Position numbers and translations under genes: made by a program
Origin: JANNGZ01 sp031404155
GTDB taxonomy: Bacteria; Pseudomonadota; Gammaproteobacteria; Burkholderiales; Burkholderiaceae_C
DNA: 5,523 bases
Assembly (NCBI GenBank): GCA_031404155.1
Contig: JANNGZ010000197.1
Coordinates: 1-5,523 of the forward strand
Direction of reading: 5' to 3'
Part shown: positions 1 through 5,325 of the stretch, in pieces
Layout: every line of letters starts with the position of its first letter
Numbering within the stretch: position 1 is the first letter of the stretch
The notes under the pieces: model-generated
Database searches by the model: none
What the model saw: only the letters and a program-made list of their open reading frames with translations
What the model was told of the DNA's origin: nothing

Positions 1-2
1 CC

Positions 3-518
3 GTGACCGAGCTCGAACAGCATGTCGCGCAGGCGGCCGACCCCGGCGAGCCGCGAGCCGCCACCCGCGCCGTAACGCGCGCCGACCGCGCGACCTACCA
101 GGGCCGCATCTGGGCGACGCGCCGCCGGCCATGGGTCGACCGGCTGGCCAGCGCGTGGTTGATCCGCCGCTTCATCGATCCGGCCGCTCGTTTTGTCTGG
201 CTGGCCGACGTGGCGTCGTGCCCGCGACGCGCCGTCGGTTTCGACTTCGACGGCGCTGCGTTCTCGCATGTCGGCACGCGCGTCACCTTCGAGGTCCTGG
301 TCGCGGCCTTCGATCTGGCCTCACCGGCGCTGCACCGCCTGGGCACGCTGGTGCACGGCCTCGATGCCGGCGGCGTGATGCCAGTCGAAGCCGCCGGCGT
401 GGAGCGCGTGCTGGCTGGCATGCGCGACGCGATCGCCAACGACGACGCGCTGATGCTCGCCGCGGCCGGCGTGTTCGAGGGCCTGTATCAGTCCTTCGAG
501 AAAGACGCCGCAGCATGA
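3..518 (+). CDS. chrB: Chromate resistance protein ChrB, 3' part (C-terminal ChrB domain), truncated by the window edge
   Basis: This is the C-terminal half of ChrB, the chromate-responsive regulator/accessory protein encoded next to chrA. The 171 visible residues begin with a charged, Ala/Arg-rich linker (about 1-32). The ChrB C-terminal domain follows from about residue 33: YQGRIWATR, then WVDRLASAWLIRRFIDP (44-60), ARFVWL, an F-SHVGTRVTF segment (87-96), and LASPALHRLGTLVHGLD (105-121). Full ChrB proteins are roughly 300 aa with an N-terminal DNA-binding region, so the GTG at position 3 is almost certainly an internal codon and the real start lies upstream, outside the window. The stop overlaps the chrA start as ATGA (515-518). 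ChrB of other bacteria is known as a chromate-sensing transcriptional regulator; whether this copy regulates cannot be judged without its N-terminus. I am sure of the family and unsure of the 5' limit. Confidence 0.88.
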   Translation: MTELEQHVAQAADPGEPRAATRAVTRADRATYQGRIWATRRRPWVDRLASAWLIRRFIDPAARFVWLADVASCPRRAVGFDFDGAAFSHVGTRVTFEVLVAAFDLASPALHRLGTLVHGLDAGGVMPVEAAGVERVLAGMRDAIANDDALMLAAAGVFEGLYQSFEKDAAA

Positions 519-1864
519 GCGCCGAAGCGCCGCCCGCCGTGAGCTTCGCAGAAGCACTGCGCTTCTGGTTGAAGCTCGGCTTCATCAGCTTCGGTGGCCC
601 GGCCGGGCAGATCGCCATCATGCATGCCGAGCTCGTGGAGCGGCGGCGCTGGATCAGCGAGAAACGTTTTCTGCATGCGCTGAACTACTGCATGGTGTTG
701 CCGGGACCCGAGGCTCAGCAGCTCGCCACGTACATCGGCTGGCTGATGCACCGCACCTGGGGCGGCATCGCGGCCGGTGCGCTGTTCGTGCTGCCGTCGC
801 TGTTCATCCTGGTCGCGCTGTCGTGGATCTACATGCGTTTCGGCGACGTGCCGCTGGTGGCCGGCATCTTCTACGGCATCAAGCCGGCGGTGACCGCGCT
901 GGTGCTGCACGCGGCGCACCGCATCGGCACCCGGGCGCTGAAAAACGGCTGGATGTGGGCGATCGCCGCGGCCGCCTTCGTCGCGATCTTTGCCGCGAAC
1001 GTGCCGTTCCCGGCGATCGTGCTCGGCGCCGCTTTGATCGGCCACTTCGGCGCCCGCCAATGGCCGCAGGTCTTTGCGCTCGGCGGCGGGCAGGGTGCGG
1101 CGAAGCCGAGCTACGGCGCGGCGCTGATCGACGACGACACCCCCACGCCGGCCCACGCGCGCTTCTCGCGCGGGCATCTCGCGCAGGTGCTCGCGGCCGG
1201 CTTTAGCCTCTGGGCGCTGGGCATGGCCGCGCTGGTCGCCACGCAGGGCGTGCAGGGCACGCTGACCGAGATGGGCTGGTTCTTCACCAAGGCTGCGCTG
1301 CTCACCTTCGGCGGCGCTTATGCGGTGCTGCCGTATGTGTACCAGGGCGCGGTGGAGCACCACCAATGGCTCAGCGGCGCGCAGATGATCGACGGCTTGG
1401 CGCTGGGCGAAACCACTCCCGGCCCGCTGATCATGGTGGTGGCCTTCGTCGGTTTTGTCGGCGGCTGGACCCGGCAGGTGCTCGGGCCTGACGCGCTGTT
1501 TCTCGGCGCGGCCCTCGGCGCCACCGTGGCCACCTGCTTCACCTTCCTGCCGTCCTTCATCTTTATCCTCGCCGGCGGGCCGCTGGTCGAGACCACCCAC
1601 GGCAAGCTCGGCTTCACCGCGCCGCTGTCGGCGATCACCGCGGCGGTGGTCGGTGTGATCGTGAACCTGGCGCTGTTCTTCGCTTACCACGTGTTGTGGC
1701 CACAAGGTTTCGGCGGCGGCTTCGACGCGGTGTCGGCGCTGATCGCGGTTGCGGCGGCGGTCGCACTGTTCCGCTTCAAGGTCGGCGTGATGCCCTTGCT
1801 CGGCGCCTGTGCGGCGGCCGGGTTGCTGTTCCACCTCGTTGGACAAACTGGAGTGCTTTCATGA
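515..1864 (+). CDS. chrA: Chromate efflux transporter ChrA, long-chain two-domain CHR family
   Basis: ChrA is an inner-membrane transporter that exports chromate from the cytoplasm. The 449-aa length is typical of the long-chain (two CHR domains) form. Domain 1 shows LGFISFGGPAGQIAIMH (21-37) and a conserved NYCMVLPGPEAQQLATYIGW segment (57-76), followed by hydrophobic segments at about 83-107, 113-133, 148-160 and 164-178. A polar linker runs from about 190 to 222. Domain 2 repeats the pattern with TFGGAYAVLPYV (264-275) and GLALGETTPGPLIMVV (294-309), then hydrophobic segments at about 325-354, 370-395 and 403-443. I chose the ATG at 515 because it overlaps the chrB stop (ATGA) and gives the canonical N-terminus; the same frame is open upstream only as a shadow of chrB. 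A weak GAGAAAG lies 10 bases before it. The gene ends in another ATGA overlap with the rhodanese gene. All hallmark motifs are intact, so it should be functional. Confidence 0.96.
   Translation: MSAEAPPAVSFAEALRFWLKLGFISFGGPAGQIAIMHAELVERRRWISEKRFLHALNYCMVLPGPEAQQLATYIGWLMHRTWGGIAAGALFVLPSLFILVALSWIYMRFGDVPLVAGIFYGIKPAVTALVLHAAHRIGTRALKNGWMWAIAAAAFVAIFAANVPFPAIVLGAALIGHFGARQWPQVFALGGGQGAAKPSYGAALIDDDTPTPAHARFSRGHLAQVLAAGFSLWALGMAALVATQGVQGTLTEMGWFFTKAALLTFGGAYAVLPYVYQGAVEHHQWLSGAQMIDGLALGETTPGPLIMVVAFVGFVGGWTRQVLGPDALFLGAALGATVATCFTFLPSFIFILAGGPLVETTHGKLGFTAPLSAITAAVVGVIVNLALFFAYHVLWPQGFGGGFDAVSALIAVAAAVALFRFKVGVMPLLGACAAAGLLFHLVGQTGVLS
1850..1853 (+). promoter_or_regulatory. Ribosome binding site of the rhodanese gene
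   Basis: GGAG lies inside the last codons of chrA, 7 bases before the ATG at 1861. It supports that start over upstream in-frame starts and fits translational coupling through the ATGA overlap. Confidence 0.55.
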
Positions 1865-2208
1865 GTCACATCACCCCGCAGGAACTTGCGCTGTGGCAGG
1901 CGCATGGCATGGGCTTCATGCTGCTCGACGTGCGGCGCGAGCGGGTGCGCAGCGAACATGGCGCGCAGATCGCTGGCGCGTCATGGCACGACCCGGCGGC
2001 CTGGCTCGACTGGAAGGACAGCATCGATGCCACGCGGCCGGTGGTAGTCTATTGCGCCAAGGGCCACGAGATCGGGCAGGGCCTCGCCGCCACCTTGCGG
2101 GCGCTGGGTGTCGACGCGCGCTATCTCGTCGGCGGCATGCAGGCCTGGCTTGGGCAAGGTTTGCCGGTGCAGCCGATCGAGCGGGTTGCGCAAGGAGTTG
2201 CATCATGA
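1861..2208 (+). CDS. Single-domain rhodanese (sulfurtransferase-like) protein of the chromate operon, ChrE-like
   Basis: A 115-aa single rhodanese domain. Visible hallmarks are LLDVRRE (21-27), the active-site loop VVVYCAKGHEIGQG (61-74) with the presumed catalytic Cys65, and the C-terminal LVGGMQAWLGQGLPV (89-103). Rhodaneses carry a persulfide on this Cys and transfer sulfur to thiols or other acceptors; no signal peptide is seen, so it is cytoplasmic. The ATG at 1861 overlaps the chrA stop (ATGA) and has GGAG 7 bases upstream. Rhodanese genes called chrE are known in some chromate operons, for example that of Cupriavidus metallidurans; I infer the same kind of role here (thiol or Cr-thiolate chemistry) but withhold the symbol because orthology cannot be tested. 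The loop has His-Glu after the Gly (Cys-Ala-Lys-Gly-His-Glu), a variant I associate with such chromate-linked rhodaneses. Confidence 0.9.
   Translation: MSHITPQELALWQAHGMGFMLLDVRRERVRSEHGAQIAGASWHDPAAWLDWKDSIDATRPVVVYCAKGHEIGQGLAATLRALGVDARYLVGGMQAWLGQGLPVQPIERVAQGVAS
2192..2197 (+). promoter_or_regulatory. Ribosome binding site of the stand-alone ChrB-domain gene
   Basis: AAGGAG, a near-consensus Shine-Dalgarno, lies inside the 3' end of the rhodanese gene with a 7-base spacer to the ATG at 2205. It is the strongest such site in the + strand operon and settles the start of the last gene. Confidence 0.7.
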
Positions 2209-2663
2209 AATGGGTCACCCGCGAACGCCCGAAGATCGACCGCATCGCCTGCCCGTGGTTGATCCTGCGCTTCATCGACCGCGAGGCCGAGTTCCTCTAC
2301 GTGCCGGCCTCCGAGGTGTTGACAGTGGCCGCCAGCAGCGGCGCCACGCCCTACGACATCCCCGGGGTGGAGATGAGCCATGCCGGCGAACTTTGCAGCT
2401 TCGACGCCTTCCTCGCCAAATACGGGCTCGAGGACGAGGCGTTGCATCGGCTGGCCCTCATCGTGCGCGGCGCCGACACCTCGCGCCTGGACCTCGCGCC
2501 GCAGAGCGCGGGCCTGTACGCGATCTCTCTCGGCCTGTCGCGCGTGTTCGCCGACGACTACGAGATGCTGCGCCACGGCCTGGTGATCTACGACGCGCTG
2601 TATGCCTGGTGCCGCGAGGGCCGCGGCGAAATCCACCGCTGGCCGCCAGTGATGGCGGCGTGA
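2205..2663 (+). CDS. Stand-alone ChrB C-terminal-domain protein (second ChrB-type protein of the operon)
   Basis: The 152-aa protein consists only of the ChrB C-terminal domain, with no N-terminal regulator part. The core KIDRIACPWLILRFIDREAEFLYV (10-33) aligns with WVDRLASAWLIRRFIDPAARFVWL of the chrB product at the start of the window. Also visible are DIPGVEMSHAGELCSFDAF (51-69), GLEDEALHRLALIVRGADT (74-92), LAPQSAGLYAISLGLS (97-112) and YDALYAWC (129-136). Unlike the first copy it has cysteines at 16, 64 and 136, of which 16 and 64 sit inside conserved blocks. The ATG at 2205 overlaps the rhodanese stop (ATGA) and has a strong AAGGAG 7 bases before it. With no DNA-binding part it is more likely an enzyme, chromate-binding or thiol accessory than a repressor; this is inference. 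It is the last gene of the operon. Confidence 0.9.
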   Translation: MKWVTRERPKIDRIACPWLILRFIDREAEFLYVPASEVLTVAASSGATPYDIPGVEMSHAGELCSFDAFLAKYGLEDEALHRLALIVRGADTSRLDLAPQSAGLYAISLGLSRVFADDYEMLRHGLVIYDALYAWCREGRGEIHRWPPVMAA

Positions 2664-2893
2664 TGCCGATGCCGATGCCGGCGGCGTCGCGCGCGCTGCG
2701 TGGCGCCGGTCGCGCTCAAGCGCATCGTTGGAGGACGATTTACCGGGCGGTTCATTGAGGCAAGTCACGAAGGCCCGCACCGGGCACCGCCTGCCGCGAG
2801 GACCACGGTCGGGTTTCCCCAGCGAGCAAGCAAACGCAGCTCGCAAAGCCGCACCCGGGCAGGCCACAGCGTGCGTGTGAGGCTGAGCCCGGA

Positions 2894-2920
2894 CACAAAC
2901 AGTCCAGCGGACTGTTTGTG
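2894..2920. repeat. Perfect 12-bp inverted repeat with a 3-base loop
   Basis: The arms are CACAAACAGTCC (2894-2905) and GGACTGTTTGTG (2909-2920), separated by AGC. The stem is perfect. Neither strand has a run of T after it, so it is not a classical intrinsic terminator, but it lies between convergent operons where it could stop or stabilise transcripts from both sides. It may instead be the core of an interspersed repeat. The structure is read directly; its function is inferred. Confidence 0.85.
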
Positions 2921-3021
2921 CCTGGCGAAGGGCCGGGCCTCTGCGCCCGGCGCGGCCTGCAAGGCCCGAGGAACGGAGGGCTCATGGCCGCGCGCGCAGC
3001 GCGCTTGGTCATCAAACTCGC

Positions 3022-3039
3022 CGCCTGAACGCCCAGGCG
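3022..3039 (-). terminator. Small hairpin just after the transglutaminase gene, possible weak terminator
   Basis: CGCCTG (3022-3027) and CAGGCG (3034-3039) form a 6-bp stem with a 6-base loop, starting 3 bases past the stop at 3042-3044 on the - strand. On that strand it is followed after a few bases by only a short TTT, so termination would be weak. This is a structural call with limited support. Confidence 0.3.
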
Positions 3040-3041
3040 CC

Positions 3042-5126
3042 TCAGGCCGCGGGTGCGGCGCGCGCCGACGCCGCGGTGTTTCGTGCGCCGCTGCGGGCGG
3101 CGCGTGCCGCCGCCCTGAAGCCCCACCACCAGAGCGGGCCCGGCAGGCGCCGGCCGTAGCGGCCGTAGCGCAGGCGGTCCAGGCCGTCGAGCGTCAGCGC
3201 GAGCACCTCGCCGTCGTCGCCGAGCGTGCTGCGCACCCGCGCGGCGAGGGTTCGTGGCGCGTCATGAGGGGCCACCGCCACGCCGAGTGCCCCCAAGCGT
3301 TCGCGCACCCGTTCGTGCAGCCGCTCCCAGGGGTCGCGACGGTAGCGGTCCCACAGCGCCCAGCCGGCACCGGCCAGGCTGGCGGCGCAGAGGATGCCGA
3401 TCAACGAATACGCCAGGTCTTCGGGGCTCGGCGAACGCACGCCGAGGTTTTCGAGCAGGTTGAACTGCTGGCCGCGCGAGTAGTTGAGCACCCACTGGTT
3501 CCACTGGTGGTTCATCGACTCCCAGGCGACGCGGAACTCACGCAGCAACTCCGGGCTGAAGTTGCCGAGCGCCTCGGCCACCAGGCCCGGCAGCGGGCGC
3601 AGTGCGCGGCCGCGTTGCACCCGCTCGGGCGCGACGGCGGCGGTGGGGTCCACACGCACCCAGCCGCGGTCGATCTGCCAGATTTCGGTCCAGGCGTGGG
3701 CATGGCTCTGGCGCACAATGGTCCAGCCGTCCTGGAGTTCGGCGTCGGCGCCCTGGTAGCCGGTGACCAGGCGCGCGGGCACGCCCATCGCGCGCATCAC
3801 CACCACGAAGGTGCTGGCGAAGTGTTCGCAAAAGCCGGCCTTGCGGTCGAGCCAGAACTCGTCCACCGCATGTTGGCCGCGCTCGTCGCCATAACTGCCG
3901 GGGGCCAGTGTGTAGCTGTAGCCTGCGGTGGCGATATGCGTGAGCACCGCTCGCGCCAGGGTCAGCGAGTCGGCATTGAGGTGGCGCGGCTCGTTGCGCA
4001 GTTGCAGCGCCCAGACCAGGGTTTGTGGGTTGTAGCCGAAGGGCAGGTGCAGGAATTCCTGCAAGTCCGGTGTCTGCGCGCGGGGGCCATGTTCGTACAG
4101 GCGCCAGGCACGCGCCTTGATGCGCAGGCGTTCGGTCACCGGGCGATCGGTGACCCATTGCAGGTCGGGCCGCATCTGGCTGCGCACACCGTCAACCACC
4201 GGTGCCGACTCGGGTGTGTCGGGCGTGGCTTCGAGCAGCGGCAACATCGGCAGGCGCGAGGGCTCGATCACCATCTCGTAGGCCACTGAGAGGCCGCTGG
4301 TGGCCAGCTCGGCGCCGGCGCGCATCGGTTCCGCCGCCGAGCGCGAGCGCCGCCATTCGCTGCCGTCGAAGGCGCCGAGCACCGGGCCGCGCCAGTACAT
4401 CGATTGCAGCGGCGGCGCCGGGCCGTCGAAGCGCACCCGCAGCGCCACCGCGTTGTCGGAGGCCACCTCGGCCACGCCGCCCATCTTCAGCGAGCCCGAG
4501 AGGCCGGTCTTCGCGCCGGCGTCCTGCGGCAGCCCCCAGAGTGGGCCGATGCGCGGGAACAGCACGAAGAGCACCATCATCAGCGGCGCGCCGTACAGCG
4601 CGGTGCGCAGCGCCAGCCCCCCCGCTTCGCGCAGGCTCGGCTGGCCCACCGGCATGTGCGCCAGCACCAGCGCGGTGAGCAGGCCCCAGACCGAGACGAG
4701 CATCATCAGCGCCACCAGCATCGTCTGCGAATACAGGAAGTTGGTCAGCACGATGAAGAAGCCGAGGAAGAAGACCACCAGCGCGTCGCGGCGCGCGCGC
4801 AGCTCCAGGGTCTTGAGCACCAGCAGCACCACCAGCAGGGTCACGCCGGCGTCCTTGCCGAGCAGCGTGCGGTGGCTGTAGAGCGTGAGGCCGACCGCGA
4901 TCGCCAGCACCGCGATCACCCAGGCCCTTGCCGGCAGCGGCCCGGCGGTGAGCGCCAACGCGCCGCGCCAGAGCAGCACGGTGAGCGTGAGCGCCACGCA
5001 CCACACCGGCAGGCGCTGCACATGCGGCAGCACGGTCCAGCCGATCAGCGCGAGCACAAAAAGCACGTCGCGCGACTCCCGCGGCAGGTGGCGCCAGCCG
5101 GGCCAGTGGAAGCTGATGCTGCTCAC
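3042..5126 (-). CDS. tgpA: TgpA-type membrane transglutaminase (DUF3488 - transglutaminase core - DUF4129)
   Basis: Inner-membrane protein with a periplasmic transglutaminase-like domain, related to TgpA of Pseudomonas aeruginosa. Residue numbers are from the GTG at 5126 (694 aa). Hydrophobic helices lie at about 21-36, 41-53, 66-83, 94-109, 114-132, 137-157 and 174-190 (DUF3488, ending FPRIGPLWGLPQ). A periplasmic region follows with YWRGPVLGAFDGSEWRRS (244-261). The transglutaminase core shows GFCEHFASTFVVVMRAMGVPAR with Cys433, QSHAHAW with His477, and VDPTAA with Asp493; the spacings of 44 and 16 match those I recall for P. aeruginosa TgpA. A last helix (about 572-592) precedes a cytoplasmic DUF4129-like tail with DPWERLHERVRERL, ending in Ala/Arg-rich low-complexity sequence. 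The substrate is unknown in the family. The start is uncertain: GTG at 5126 overlaps a tiny upstream ORF's stop (GTGA), while an in-frame TTG at 5150 would add 8 residues. It follows DUF58, the usual neighbour. Confidence 0.9.
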   Translation of the reverse strand: MSSISFHWPGWRHLPRESRDVLFVLALIGWTVLPHVQRLPVWCVALTLTVLLWRGALALTAGPLPARAWVIAVLAIAVGLTLYSHRTLLGKDAGVTLLVVLLVLKTLELRARRDALVVFFLGFFIVLTNFLYSQTMLVALMMLVSVWGLLTALVLAHMPVGQPSLREAGGLALRTALYGAPLMMVLFVLFPRIGPLWGLPQDAGAKTGLSGSLKMGGVAEVASDNAVALRVRFDGPAPPLQSMYWRGPVLGAFDGSEWRRSRSAAEPMRAGAELATSGLSVAYEMVIEPSRLPMLPLLEATPDTPESAPVVDGVRSQMRPDLQWVTDRPVTERLRIKARAWRLYEHGPRAQTPDLQEFLHLPFGYNPQTLVWALQLRNEPRHLNADSLTLARAVLTHIATAGYSYTLAPGSYGDERGQHAVDEFWLDRKAGFCEHFASTFVVVMRAMGVPARLVTGYQGADAELQDGWTIVRQSHAHAWTEIWQIDRGWVRVDPTAAVAPERVQRGRALRPLPGLVAEALGNFSPELLREFRVAWESMNHQWNQWVLNYSRGQQFNLLENLGVRSPSPEDLAYSLIGILCAASLAGAGWALWDRYRRDPWERLHERVRERLGALGVAVAPHDAPRTLAARVRSTLGDDGEVLALTLDGLDRLRYGRYGRRLPGPLWWWGFRAAARAARSGARNTAASARAAPAA

Positions 5127-5143
5127 GCGAGGTGCTCGGTCAT
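5123..5143 (-). CDS. Six-codon minicistron between the repeat array and tgpA
   Basis: ATG at 5143 is followed by five codons (peptide MTEHLA) and TGA (5125-5123), which overlaps the tgpA GTG as GTGA. Its ATG shares one base with the stop of the upstream repeat ORF (TGATG), and a degenerate Shine-Dalgarno GGCGG (5155-5151) sits 7 bases upstream. It is far too short to be recognised as a gene by family. If translated, it would serve as a bridge that delivers ribosomes to tgpA. The overlaps are read directly; the role is inferred. Confidence 0.3.
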   Translation of the reverse strand: MTEHLA

Positions 5144-5325
5144 CAGGCAACCGCCGTATTACGTACTGCGGCGAATTCGCCCTTCGGGCGGCCGGGCAGG
5201 CTCATCAGGCAACCTCCGTGCTGCGCACTGCGGTATTCGACTTTCGGGCGGCCGGGCAGTCTCATCAGGCAACCTCCGTGCTGCGCACTGCGGTATTCGC
5301 CTTTCGGGCGGCCGGGCAGGCTCAT
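5143..5325 (-). CDS. 60-aa ORF formed by three tandem 20-residue repeats
   Basis: An open frame of 61 codons running through the repeat array. Its ATG (5325) overlaps the DUF58 stop as ATGA and its TGA (5145-5143) overlaps the next ATG as TGATG. Units 1 and 2 encode nearly the same 20 residues: LPGRPK at positions 3-8, EYRSAQHGGCL at 10-20, with S/R at position 2 and G/V at position 9. Unit 3 starts the same (MSLPGRPKGEF) and then diverges because a 2-base length change shifts the frame. No Shine-Dalgarno precedes the first ATG, but internal ATGs at 5265 and 5205 each have GGAGG at 7 bases. It is more likely a by-product of a repeat carrying translation signals than a folded protein. I have an unverified memory of LPGRPKGEYRSAQ peptides recurring as short hypothetical proteins in Burkholderiales. 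Confidence 0.45.
   Translation of the reverse strand: MSLPGRPKGEYRSAQHGGCLMRLPGRPKVEYRSAQHGGCLMSLPGRPKGEFAAVRNTAVA
5213..5217 (-). promoter_or_regulatory. Shine-Dalgarno GGAGG of repeat unit 2
   Basis: Same arrangement as in unit 1: GGAGG, the spacer TTGCCTG and the ATG at 5205. The equivalent unit 3 site is GGCGG (5155-5151), weaker as a ribosome binding site, in front of the ATG at 5143. Confidence 0.55.
5273..5277 (-). promoter_or_regulatory. Shine-Dalgarno GGAGG of repeat unit 1
   Basis: GGAGG with a 7-base spacer (TTGCCTG) to the ATG at 5265. It could also pair with upstream bases of the same repeat, in a stem spanning 5293-5273, which would hide it until a ribosome opens the structure. 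Confidence 0.55.

Larger units (their letters stand above)
2664..3041. other. Intergenic region between the two converging operons, with repeat-like sequence
   Basis: About 380 bases separate the stop of the chromate operon from the stop of the transglutaminase gene. I see no convincing gene here. It begins with GATGCC three times in a row (2662-2679). The GC-rich block of about 2760-3020 contains a perfect inverted repeat (2894-2920), several small GC hairpins (for example GCCCG/CGGGC near 2773-2785 and GGCCT/AGGCC near 2958-2970) and an alternating GC stretch near 2991-3003. From memory, sequence of this style (hairpin core, and antisense translation containing PGTNSPLDCLCPG) recurs in intergenic regions of Burkholderiales/Rhodocyclales and is sometimes called as spurious ORFs. 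I could not verify this by search. No obvious U-tract terminator follows the chromate operon. Confidence 0.6.
5144..5325 (-). repeat. Three tandem 60/60/62-bp repeats, each carrying a ribosome binding site and start codon
   Basis: Unit 1 is 5325-5266, unit 2 is 5265-5206 (both 60 bp, differing at only 2 positions) and unit 3 is 5205-5144 (62 bp, more diverged in its second half). Each begins with ATGAG.CTGCCCGGCCGCCC and ends with GG(A/C)GG, TTGCCTG and then the ATG of the next element. The 60-bp period keeps units 1 and 2 in one reading frame. In unit 3 GAATA is replaced by GAATTCG, giving 2 extra bases and closing the frame. The array sits exactly between DUF58 and tgpA, genes that are normally adjacent. 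It arose either by insertion of a mobile short repeat followed by slippage, or by local duplication. The repeats are read directly; the origin is inferred. Confidence 0.92.

Noticed and set aside
488..1846. Open frame of 452 codons on the - strand opposite chrA
   Set aside because: The product is rich in Arg, Gln, Glu and His in a way typical of antisense GC-rich reading frames, and chrA on the other strand carries all its family motifs.
2663..2758. Small ORF (31 aa, starting MPMPMP) whose ATG overlaps the stop of the chromate operon as TGATG
   Set aside because: The start overlap fits the operon's style, but there is no Shine-Dalgarno. The first codons come from a GATGCC microrepeat, and the rest is Arg/Ala-rich with no recognisable feature. 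The support is too thin to call it a gene.
2752..3129. Open frame of 125 codons on the - strand over the intergenic repeat and the tail of tgpA
   Set aside because: It overlaps the end of tgpA in another frame, and the palindrome and GC hairpins explain the sequence better. I regard it as a spurious repeat-derived frame.
2700..4289. Long open frame (529 codons) on the + strand opposite the transglutaminase gene
   Set aside because: Its translation is low-complexity and matches no family I know. It covers the intergenic repeat and the antisense of a clearly conserved gene with an intact catalytic triad. Long antisense frames are expected in sequence this GC-rich.
5144..5325. CRISPR array as an explanation of the tandem repeats
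   Set aside because: The units are directly adjacent, with no unique spacers between identical short repeats, and they maintain a reading frame with start codons. This is a tandem repeat, not a CRISPR array.
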